Source: Calliopsis andreniformis
Lineage: Eukaryota; Arthropoda; Insecta; Hymenoptera; Andrenidae
Reading direction: 5' to 3'
DNA: 64,000 bases
NCBI RefSeq assembly: GCF_051401765.1
Contig: NW_027480423.1
Coordinates: 11,222,001 to 11,286,000, forward strand
Shown: positions 1 to 8,949 of the stretch, one piece after another
Numbering within the stretch: the stretch's first letter is position 1
Layout of the letters: each line of letters begins with the position of its first letter
The notes under the pieces: model-generated
What the model saw: the letters and a program-made list of their open reading frames with translations, nothing else
Database searches by the model: none
What the model was told of the DNA's origin: nothing
Translations under genes and position numbers: made by a program

Positions 1-70
1 TTTTATGCCTCTGGCGTTGACTTCTAAGGCCCTAGCTATTCGATCTAGCGGAGCAATGCCCTAGAGTGAA

Positions 71-236
71 GCCTAGGTTGCCCGGAACGTAGAAATGACC
101 ATCACTTTCAAACTGGTTGCAATTAATCCTGTTATACGATGGAAAAACTGTTGTATTTTTATTGCATTTTATGCTTCGGGCGTTGACTTCTAAGGCCCTG
201 ACTATTCAATCTGTTGGAGCAACGCCCTAGAGTGAA
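71..236 (+). repeat. Representative satellite monomer (166 bp)
   Basis: One monomer, phased from GCCTAGG to the base before the next GCCTAGG. Order of blocks: CCTAGG; TTGCCCGGAACGTAG; AAATGACCATCACTTTC; TTGCAATTAATCCTG; TTATACGATGGAAAAACTG; TTGTATTTTTATTGCATT; TTATGCTTCGGGCGTTGACT; TCTAAGGCCCTGACTATTCA; ATCTGTTGGAGCAACGCCCT; AGAGTGAA. Compared with the window consensus this copy has CCTG for TCG after TTGCAATTA, and TTCAATC for TTCGATC (a CG to CA change). The phase is arbitrary. AvrII, MspI/HpaII and Sau3AI sites occur once in most copies, so a partial digest should give a 166-bp ladder. Confidence 0.95.
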
Positions 237-391
237 GCCTAGGTTTCTCGGAACGTAGAAATGACCTTGACTTTCAAACTGGTTGCAATTAATCCTGTTA
301 TACGATGGAAAAACTGTTGTATTTTTATTGCATTTTATGCTTCTGGCGTTCACTTCTTAGGCCCTAACTATTCGATCTGGTGGAACATCGC

Positions 392-409
392 CCTAGGGTG
401 AAGCCTAGG
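392..409 (+). other. CCTAGG dyad (potential hairpin) in the GGGTG monomer class
   Basis: CCTAGG, six bases (GTGAAG), CCTAGG. Because CCTAGG is its own reverse complement the two copies can pair as a 6-bp stem with a 6-base loop. In the more common class, with CCTAGAGTGAAGCCTAGG, the stem is 5 bp with an 8-base loop. The arrangement recurs in most monomers, with the GGGTG class frequent throughout and especially after 47,000. Known: short dyads are common in centromeric satellites. A structural role is inference. Confidence 0.5.
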
Positions 410-1740
410 TTGCCCGGAACGTAGGAATGACCATCACTTTCAAACTGGTTGCAATTAATCCTGTTAGACGATGGAGAACTGTTGTATTTTTATTGCATTT
501 TATGCTTCGGGCGTTGACTTCCAAGGCCCTAGCTATTCCATCTGGTGGAGCAACACTCTAGCGTGAAGCCTAGGTTGCCCGGAACGTAGAAATGACAATT
601 ACTTCCACACTGTTTGCAAATATACATTATATACGATGGAAAAGCTGTTGTACTTATATTGTAATTTATGCTTCTGGCGTTGACTTCTTAGGCCGTAACT
701 ATTTGATCTGGTGGAGCAACGTCCTAGAGTGAAGCCTAGGTTGACCGGAACGTAGAAATGACCATAACTTTTACACTGGTAGCAATTATTCGTTTTATAC
801 AATGGAAAAACTGTTCTATTTATTTTGTATTTTATGCTTCGGGCGTTGACTTCTTAGGACCTAACTATTCGATCTGGTGGAACAACGCCCTAGGGTGAAG
901 CCTAGGTTGCCCGGAACGTAGAAATGACAATAAGTTTCATAATGGCTGCAATCATTCGTTTTATACAATGGAAAAACTGTTGTATTTATATTGTATTTTA
1001 TGCTTCTGGCGTTGACTTCTTAGGCCCTAACTATTCCATCTGGTGGAACAACGCCCTAGAGTGAAGCCTAGGTTGCCCGGAACGTAGAACATACTATTAC
1101 CTTCACACTGGTTGCAATTATTCCTGTTATGCGATGGAAAAACTGTTGCACCTTTATTGTATTTTATGCTTCTGGCGCTGACTTCATAGGCCCTAACTAT
1201 TCGATCTGGTGGAGCAACGTCCTAGAGTGAAGCCTAGGTTGACCGGAACGTAGAAATGACCATAACTTTTACACTGGGAGCAATTATTCGTTTTATACAA
1301 TGGAAAAACTGTTCTATTTATTTTGTATTTTATGCTTCGGGCGTTGACTTCTTAGGACCTAACTATTCGATCTGGTGGAACAACGCCCTAGGGTGAAGCC
1401 TAGGTTGCCCGGAACGTAGAAATGACCATAAGTTTCACAATGGCTGCAATCATTCGTTTTATACAATGGAAAAACTGTTGTATTTATATTGTATTTTATG
1501 CTTCTGGCGTTGACTTCTTAGGCCCTAACTATTCGATCTGGTGGAGCAATGCCTCAGAGTTAAGTCTAGGATGCCCGAAACGCCGAAATGATCATTACTT
1601 ACACGCTTGTTGCAATTATTCCTGTTATACGATGAAAAGACCGTTGTATTTTTATTGTATTTTATGCTTCAGGCGTAGGCTTCTAAGGCCGTAGCTATTC
1701 GATATGGTGGAGCACCGCCCTAGAGTGAAGCCTAGGTTGC

Positions 1741-2736
1741 TCGGAATATAGAAATGACCATAACTTTCACACTGGTTGCAATTATTCGTTTTCTACGATG
1801 GAAAAACTGTTGTATTTATATTGTATTTTATGCTTCTGGCGCTCACTTCTTAGGGCCTAACTGTTCGATCTGATGGAACAATGCCCTAGGATGAAGCCTA
1901 GGTTGCCCGGAACGTAGAAATGACCATAACTTTTACGCAGGTAGCAATTATTCGTTTTATACAATGGAAAAACTGTTCTATTTATTTTGTATTTTATGCT
2001 TCGGGCGTTGACTTCTAAGGACCTAACTGTTTGATCTGGTGGAGCAACGCCCTAGAGTGAAGCCCAGGTTGCCCGGAACGTAGAAATGAGAATTACTTTC
2101 ACACTGTTCGCAATTATTCCTGTTATACGATGGAAAAGCTGTTGTATTTTTATTGCATTTTATGCTGCGGGCGATGACTTCTAAGGCCCTAACTATTCAA
2201 TCTGTTGGGGCAACGCCCTAGAGTGAAGCCTAGGTTGTTCGGAATGTAGAAATGACCATAACTTTCACACTGGTTGCAATTATTCGTTTTATACGATGGA
2301 AAAACTGTTGTATTTATATTGTATTTTATGCTTCTGGCGCTCACTTCTTAGGGCCTAACTGTTCGATCTGATGGAACAATGCCCTAGGATGAAGCCTAGG
2401 TTGCCCGGAACGTAGAAATGACCATAACTTTTACGCAGGTAGCAATTATTCGTTTTATACAATGGAAAAACTGTTCTATTTATTTTGTATTTTATGCTTC
2501 GGGCGTTGACTTCTAAGGACCTAACTGTTTGATCTGGTGGAGCAACGCCCTAGAGTGAAGCCTAGGTTGCCCGGAACGTAGAAATGACAATTACTTTCAC
2601 ACTGTTCGCAATTATTCCTTTTATACGATGCAAAAGCTGTTGTACTTATATCGTATTTTATGCTTCTGGCGTTGACTTCTAAGGACCTAACTATTCGATC
2701 TGGTGGAGCAACGCCCTAGAGTGAAGCCTAGGTTGC
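1741..2736 (+). repeat. Tandem duplication of a 3-monomer block (2 x 498 bp)
   Basis: The diagnostic strings GCTCACTTCTTAGGGCCTAA (from 1,841 and from 2,339) and TTTTACGCAGGTAGC occur twice, 498 bp apart, and the sequence between is nearly identical. The corresponding places in the other large copies have this block once (about 10,800) or in a shortened form (about 17,270). It is a recent local event specific to this copy. Confidence 0.85.
2282..2298 (+). other. CENP-B-box-like motif, common form (example)
   Basis: Seen: TTCG, four bases, A, two bases, CG, in the string ATTCGTTTTATACGATG. Known: the minimal mammalian CENP-B box is nTTCGnnnnAnnCGGGn. This form matches seven of the nine fixed positions, having AT where the box has the last two Gs. 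The site sits on a dyad (TCGT, five bases, ACGA, 2284-2296). The same string is present in a large share of monomers; others carry TTCCTG, TACAATGG, TATGATGG or TACATGG here. Inference: a possible protein-binding site, but a seven-of-nine match repeated by descent from one ancestor is weak evidence of CENP-B binding. Confidence 0.4.
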
Positions 2737-3213
2737 TCGGAATGTAGAAATAACCATAACCTTCACACTGGTTGCAATTATTCGTTTTTTACGATGGAAA
2801 AGCTGTTGTATTTATATTGTATTTAATGACTCTGGCGTTGACTTCTAAGGCCCTAGCTATTCGATCTAGTGGAGCAACGCCCTAGAGTGAAGCCTAGGTT
2901 GCCCGGAACGTAGAATCGACCATCACTTTCAAACTGGTTGCAATTAATCCTGTTATACGATGTAAAAGCTGTTGTATTTTTATTGCATTTTATGCTTCGG
3001 GCGTTGACTTCTAAGGCCCTGACTATTCAATCTGTTGTAGCAACGCCCTAGAGTGAAGCCTAGGTTGCTCGGAATGTAGAAATGACCATAGCTTTCACAC
3101 TGGTTGCAATTATTCGTTTTATACGATGGAAAAACTGTTGTATTTATATTGTATTTTATGCTTCTGGCGTTCACTTCTTAGGACCTAACTATTCGCTCAG
3201 GTGGAACAACGCC

Positions 3214-4237
3214 TCAGAGTTAAGTCTAGGATGCCCGAAACGCCGAAATGATCATTACTTTCACGCTTGTTGCAATTATTCCTGTTATACGATGAAAGGA
3301 CCGTTGTATTTTTATTGTATTTTATGCTTCAGGCGTAGGCTTCTAAGGCCGTAGATATTGGATATGGCGGAGCACCGCCCTAGAGTGAAGCCTAGGTTGC
3401 CCGGAACGTAGAAATGACCGTAACTTTTACACTGGTAGCAATTATTCGTTTTATACAAAGGAAAAACTGTTCTATTTATTTTGTATTTTATGCTTCGGGC
3501 GTTGACTTCTAAGGCCCTAACTGTTTGATCTGGTGGAGCAACGCCCTAGAGTGAAGCCTAGGTTGCCCGGAACGTAGAAATGACCATAACTTTCACACTG
3601 GTTGCTATTATTCGTTTTATACGATGGAAAAACTGTTATATTTATATTGTATTTTATGCTTCTGGAGTTGACTTCTAAGGACCTAACTATTCGATCTGGT
3701 GGAGCAACGCCCTAGAGTGAAGCCTAGGTTGCTCGGAATGTAGAAATAACCATAACTTTCACACTGGTTGCAATTATTCGTTTTTTACGATGGAAAAGCT
3801 GTTGTATTTATATTGTGTTTTATGCCTCTGGCGTTGACTTCTAAGGCCCTAGCTATTCGATCTAGTGGAGCAATGCCCTAGAGTGAAGCCTAGGTTGCCC
3901 GGAACGTAGAAATGACCATCACTTTCAAACTGGTTGCAATTAATCCTGTTATACGATGGAAAAACTGTTGTATTTTTATTGCATTTTATGCTTCGGGCGT
4001 TGACTTCTAAGGCCCTGACTATTCAGTCTGTTGGAGCAACGCCCTAGAGTGAAGCCTAGGTTGCTCGGAACGTAGAAATGACCTTGACTTTCAAACTGGT
4101 TGCAATTAATCCTGTTATACGATGGAAAAACTGTTGTATTTTTATTGCATTTTATGCTTCTGGCGTTCACTTCTTAGGCCCTAACTATTCGATCTGGTGG
4201 AACAACGCCCTAGGGTGAAGCCTAGGTTGCCCGGAAC
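3214..4237 (+). repeat. Six-monomer segment matching 8,360-9,383
   Basis: At a constant offset of 5,146 (31 monomers) this stretch follows 8,360 onward, including the distinctive GGATATGGCGGAGCACCGCC at about 3,360. Its last part also matches bases 1-420 at offset 3,817 (23 monomers). The join at 3,213/3,214 therefore connects the 11,678-equivalent end back to the 8,360-equivalent start, which is what out-of-register recombination would leave. Confidence 0.8.
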
Positions 4238-5159
4238 GTAGAAATGACCATAAGTTTCATAATGGTTGCAATTATTCGTTTTATACGTTGGAAAAACTGT
4301 TGTATTTCTATTGTATTTTATGCTTCGGGCGTTGACTTCTTAGGCCCTAACACTTCGATCTGGTGGAGCAACGCCCTACAGAGAAGCCTAGGTTGCCCGG
4401 AACGTAGATATGACCATAACCTTCACACAGGTTGCAATTATTCGTTTTATATGGTGTAAAGGCTGTTGTATTTATTTTGTATTTTATTCTTCTGGTGTTG
4501 ACTTCTTAGGCCCTAACTATTCGATCTGGTGGAACAAGGCCGTAGAGTGAAGCCTAGGTTGCCCGGAACGTAGAACATACCATTACCTTCACACTGGTTG
4601 CAATTATTCCTTTTATACGTTGGAAAAACTGTTGCACCTTTATTGTATTTTATGCTTCTGGCGTTGACTTCATAGGCCCTAACTATTGGATCTGGTGGAG
4701 CAACACCCTAGCGTGATGCCTAGGTTGCCCGGTACGTTGAAATGACCATAACTTTCACACTGGTTACCATTATTCGTTTTATATGATGGAAAAGCTGTTG
4801 TATTTATATCGTATTTTACGCTTCTGGCGTTGACATTGAAGGCCGTAGCTATTAGATGTGGTGGAGCAACGCCCTAGAGTGTCACATGGGTTGCCCGGAA
4901 CGTAGAAATGACCATTACTTTCACAATGTTTGCAAATATTCATTTTATCCGATGGAAAAACTGTTGTACTTATATCGTATTTTATTCTTCTGGCGTTGAA
5001 TTCTAAGTCCCTAGCTACTCTATCTGGTGGAGCAACGCTCCAGAGTGAAACATAGGTTACCCGGAACGTAGAAATGACCATAACTTTCACACTGGTTGCT
5101 ATTATTCGTTTTATACGATGGAAAAACTGTTATATTTATATTGTATTTTATGCTTCTGA
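4238..5159 (+). repeat. Mixed monomers, no large duplication across the whole stretch
   Basis: Ordinary satellite monomers. The stretch 4,304-4,573 matches 6,961-7,230 (offset 2,657, 16 monomers), sharing CCTACAGAGAAGCC, AACGTAGATATGACC and GTAAAGGCTG; 4,238-4,470 also resembles 11,709-11,939. About 4,575 has the GAACATACCATTACC class, and about 4,840 a class with GTAGCTATTAGATGTGGTGG. An open frame of about 100 codons on the minus strand (4,779-5,090) is read-through of monomers, not a gene. Confidence 0.8.
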
Positions 5160-6957
5160 CGTTGACTTCTTAGGCCCTAACTATTCGATCTGGTGGAACA
5201 ACGCCCTAGAGTGAAGCCTAGGTTGCCTGGAACGTAGAAATGATAATTACTTTCACACTGTTTGCAATTATTCCTTTTATACGATGCAAAAGCTGTTGTA
5301 TTTATATCGTATTTTATGCTTCTGGCGTTGACTTCTAAGGACCTAACTATTCGATCTGGTGGAGCAACGCCCCAGAGTGAAGTCTAGGTTGCTGGGAATG
5401 TAGAAATGACCATAACTTTCACACTGGTTGCAATTATTCGTTTTATACGATGGAAAAACTGTTGTATTTATATTGTATTTTATGCTTCTGGCGTTCACTT
5501 CTTGGGCCCTAACTATTCGATCTGGTGAAACAACGCCCTAGGGTGAAGCCTAGGTTGCCCGGAACGTAGAAATGACCATAACATTTACACGGGTAGCAAT
5601 TATTCGTTTTATACAACGGAAAAACTGTTCTTTTTATTTTGTATTTTATGCTTCGGGCGTTGACTTCTAAGGCCCTAACTGTTTGATCTGGTGCAGCAAC
5701 GCCCTAGAGTGAAGCCTAGGATGCCCGGAACGAAGAAATGACAATTACTTTCACTCTGACTGCAATTATTCGTTTTTTACAATGGAAAAGCTGTTGTATT
5801 TATATTGTATTTTATGCCTCTGGCGTTGACTTCTAAGGCCCTAGCTATTCGATCTAGTGGAGCAACGCACTAGGGTGAAGCCTAGGTTGCCCGGAACGTA
5901 GAAATGACCATCACTTTCAAACTGGTTGCAATTAATCCTGTTATACGATGGAAAAGCTGTTGTATTTTTATTGCATTTTATGCTGCGGGCGATGACTTCT
6001 AAGGCCCTAACTATTCAATCTGTTGGAGCAACGCCCTAGAGTGAAGCCTAGGTTGCTCGGAATGTAGAAATGACCATAACTTTCACACTGGTTACAATTA
6101 TTCGTTTTATACGATGGAAAAACTGTTGCATTTATATTGTATTTTATGCTTCTGGCGTTCACTTCTTAGGCCCTAACTATTCGACCTGGTGGAACAACGC
6201 CCTAGGGTGTAGCCTAGGTTGCCCGGAACGTAGAAATGACCATAACTTTTACACTGTTAGCAATTATTCGTTTTATACAATGGAAAAACTGTTGTATTTA
6301 TATTGTATTTTATGCTTCTGGCGTTGACATCTTAGGCCCTAACTATTCGATCTGGTGGAGCAATGCCTCAGAGTTAAGTCTAGGGTGCCCGACACGACGA
6401 AATGATCATTACTTTCACGCTTGTTGCAATTATTCCTGTTATACGATGAAAAGACCGTTGTATTTTTATTGTATTTTATGCTTCAGGCGTAGGCTTCTAA
6501 GGCCGTAGATATTGGATATGGCGGAGCACCGCCCTAGAGTGAAGCCTAGGATGCCCGGAACGTAGAAATGACCATAACTTTTACACTGGTAGCAATTATT
6601 CGTTTTATACAAAGGAAAAACTGTTCTATTTATTTTGTATTTTATGCTTCGGGCGTTGACTTCTAAGGCCCTAACTGTTTGATCTGGTGGAGCAACGCCC
6701 TAGAGTGAAGCCTAGGTTGCCCGGAACGTAGAAATGACCATAACTTTCACACTGGTTGCTATTATTCGTTTTATACGATGGAAAAACTGTTATATTTATA
6801 TTGTATTTTATGCTTCTGGAGTTGACTTCTAAGGACCTAACTATTCGATCTGGTGGAGCAACGCCCTAGAGTGAAGCCTAGGTTGCTCGGAATGTAGAAA
6901 TAACCATAACTTTCACACTGGTTGCAATTATTCGTTTTTTACGATGGAAAAACTGTT
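5160..6957 (+). repeat. 12-monomer-spaced duplication, left copy
   Basis: Matches 7,152-8,949 at a constant offset of 1,992 (12 x 166). Shared unusual strings include ACAACGGAAAAACTG, GCTGCGGGCGATGACTTC and GCGGAGCACCGCC. The left edge is gradual. At 6,957 the copies part: the left one reads into the TTTCTATTG segment shared with 4,304, while the right one continues with TTTATATTG. Confidence 0.85.
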
Positions 6958-6960
6958 GTA

Positions 6961-7230
6961 TTTCTATTGTATTTTATGCTTCGGGCGTTGACTTCTAAGG
7001 CCCTAACACTTCGATCTGGTGGAGCAACGCCCTACAGAGAAGCCTAGGTTGCCCGGAACGTAGATATGACCATAACCTTCACACAGGTTGCAATTATTCG
7101 TTTTATACGGTGTAAAGGCTGTTGTATTTATTTTGTATTTTATTCTTCTGGTGTTGACTTCTTAGGCCCTAACTATTCGATCTGGTGGAACAACGCCGTA
7201 GAGTGAAGCCTAGGTTGCCCGGAACGTAGA
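6961..7230 (+). repeat. Segment shared with 4,304-4,573
   Basis: About 1.6 monomers matching 4,304-4,573 at offset 2,657, lying between the two copies of the 12-monomer-spaced duplication. It carries the 8-of-9 CENP-B-box-like site at 7,096-7,112 and the GGTGTTGACTTC variant. Confidence 0.75.
7096..7112 (+). other. CENP-B-box-like motif, 8 of 9 key positions
   Basis: The string ATTCGTTTTATACGGTG matches TTCG, A and CGG of the CENP-B box core and misses only the last G. The same improved form occurs at 27,497-27,513, 29,489-29,505 and 33,473-33,489. It arises from the common monomer form by one A-to-G change (CGATGG to CGGTGG). I found no copy with the full CGGG. Function is inference only. 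Confidence 0.4.
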
Positions 7231-8949
7231 AATGACCATTACTTTCACACTGTTTGCAATTATTCCTTTTATACGATGGAAAAGGTGCTGTATTTATATC
7301 GTATTTTATGCTTCTGGCGTTGACTTCTAAGGACCTAACTATGCGATCTGGTGGAGCAACGCCCTAGAGTGAAGCCTAGGTTGCTGGGAATGTAGAAATG
7401 ACCATAACTTTCACACTGGTTGCAATTATTCGTTTTATACGATGGAAAAACTGTTGTATTTATATTGTATTTTATGATTCTGGCGTTCACTTCTTGGGCC
7501 CTAACTATTCGATCTGGTGGAACAACGCCCTAGGGTGAAGCCTAGGTTGCCCGGAACGTAGAAATGACCATAACATTTACACTGGTAGCAATTATTCGTT
7601 TTATACAACGGAAAAACTGTTCTTTTTATTTTGTATTTTATGCTTCGGGCGTTGACTTCTAAGGCCCTAACTGTTTGATCTGGTGGAGCAACGCCCTAGA
7701 GTGAAGCCTAGGATGCCCGGAACGAAGAAATGACAATTACTTTCATACTGACTGCAATTATTCGTTTTTTACAATGGAAAAGCTGTTGTATTTATATTGT
7801 ATTTTATGCCTCTGGCGTTGACTTCTAAGGCCCTAGCTATTCGATCTAGTGGAGCAACGCCCTAGGGTGAAGCCTAGGTTGCCCGGAACGTAGAAATGAC
7901 CATCACTTTCAAACTTGTTGCAATTAATCCTGTTATACGATGGAAAAGCTGTTGTATTTTTATTGCATTTTATGCTGCGGGCGATGACTTCTAAGGCCCT
8001 AACTATTCAATCTGTTGGAGCAACGCCCTAGAGTGAAGCCTAGGTTGCTCGGAATGTAGAAATGACCATAACTTTCACACTGGTTGCAATTTTTCGTTTT
8101 ATACGATGGAAAAACTGTTGCATTTATATTGTATTTTATGCTTCTGGCGTTCACTTCTTAGGCCCTAACTATTCGACCTGGTGGAACAACGGCCTAGGGT
8201 GAAGCCTAGGTTGCCCGGAACGTAGAAGTGACCATAACTTTTACACTGGTAGCAATTATTCGTTTTATACAATGGAAAGACTGTTGTATTTATATTGCAT
8301 TTTATGCTTCTGGCGTTGACATCTTAGGCCCTAACTATTCGATCTGGTGGAGCAATGCCTCAGAGTTAAGTCTAGGATGCCCGAAACGCCGAAATGATCA
8401 TTACTTTCACGCTTGTTGCAATTATTCCTGTTATACGATGAAGAGACCGTTGTATTTTCATTGTATTTTATGCTTCAGGCGTAGGCTTCTAACGCCGTAG
8501 ATATTGGATATGGCGGAGCACCGCCCTAGAGTGAAGCCTAGGTTGCCCGGAACGTAGAAATGACCGTAACTTTTACACTGGTAGCAATTATTCGTTTTAT
8601 ACAAAGGAAAAACTGTTCTATTTATTTTGTATTTTATGTTTCGTGCGTTGACTTCTAAGGCCCTAACTGTTTGATCTGGTGGAGCAACGCCCTAGAGTGA
8701 AGCCTAGGTTGCCCGGAACGTAGAAATGACCATAACTTTCACACTGGTTGCTATTATTCGTTTTATACGATGGAAAAACTGTTATATTTATATTGTATTT
8801 TATGCTTCTGGAGTTGACTTCTAAGGACCTAACTATTCGATCTGGTGGAGCAACGCCCTAGAGTGAAGCCTAGGTTGCTCGGAATGTAGAAATAACCATA
8901 ACTTTCACACTGGTTGCAATTATTCGTTTTTTACGATGGAAAAGCTGTT
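7152..8949 (+). repeat. 12-monomer-spaced duplication, right copy
   Basis: Right partner of 5,160-6,957 (offset 1,992). Its last 860 bases (from 8,091) also open the 39-monomer unit and are therefore present again at 14,562 onward. Small differences from the left copy include AAAGGTGCTG for AAAAGCTGTTG near 7,280. Confidence 0.85.

Larger units (their letters stand above)
1..3213 (+). repeat. Partial copy 1 of the ~39-monomer unit
   Basis: Bases 1 to about 1,740 match 8,964 to about 10,700 at a constant offset of 8,963 with few differences. From about 2,740 to 3,213 the offset becomes 8,465, so this copy holds three extra monomers (498 bp) in the middle. The match stops at 3,213, where GGTGGAACAACGCC runs into TCAGAG instead of CTAGGG as at 11,678. 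The left end is cut by the window edge. Confidence 0.85.

Noticed and set aside
4779..5090. Open frame of about 103 codons on the minus strand as a gene
   Set aside because: It lies wholly in satellite monomers, its peptide is a frame-shifted reading of two monomers, and related frames elsewhere are broken by stops. No start context, domain or conservation supports coding.
7096..7112. A true CENP-B box
   Set aside because: The final G of CGGG is missing in the best copies and I saw no perfect match anywhere, so I call it only box-like.
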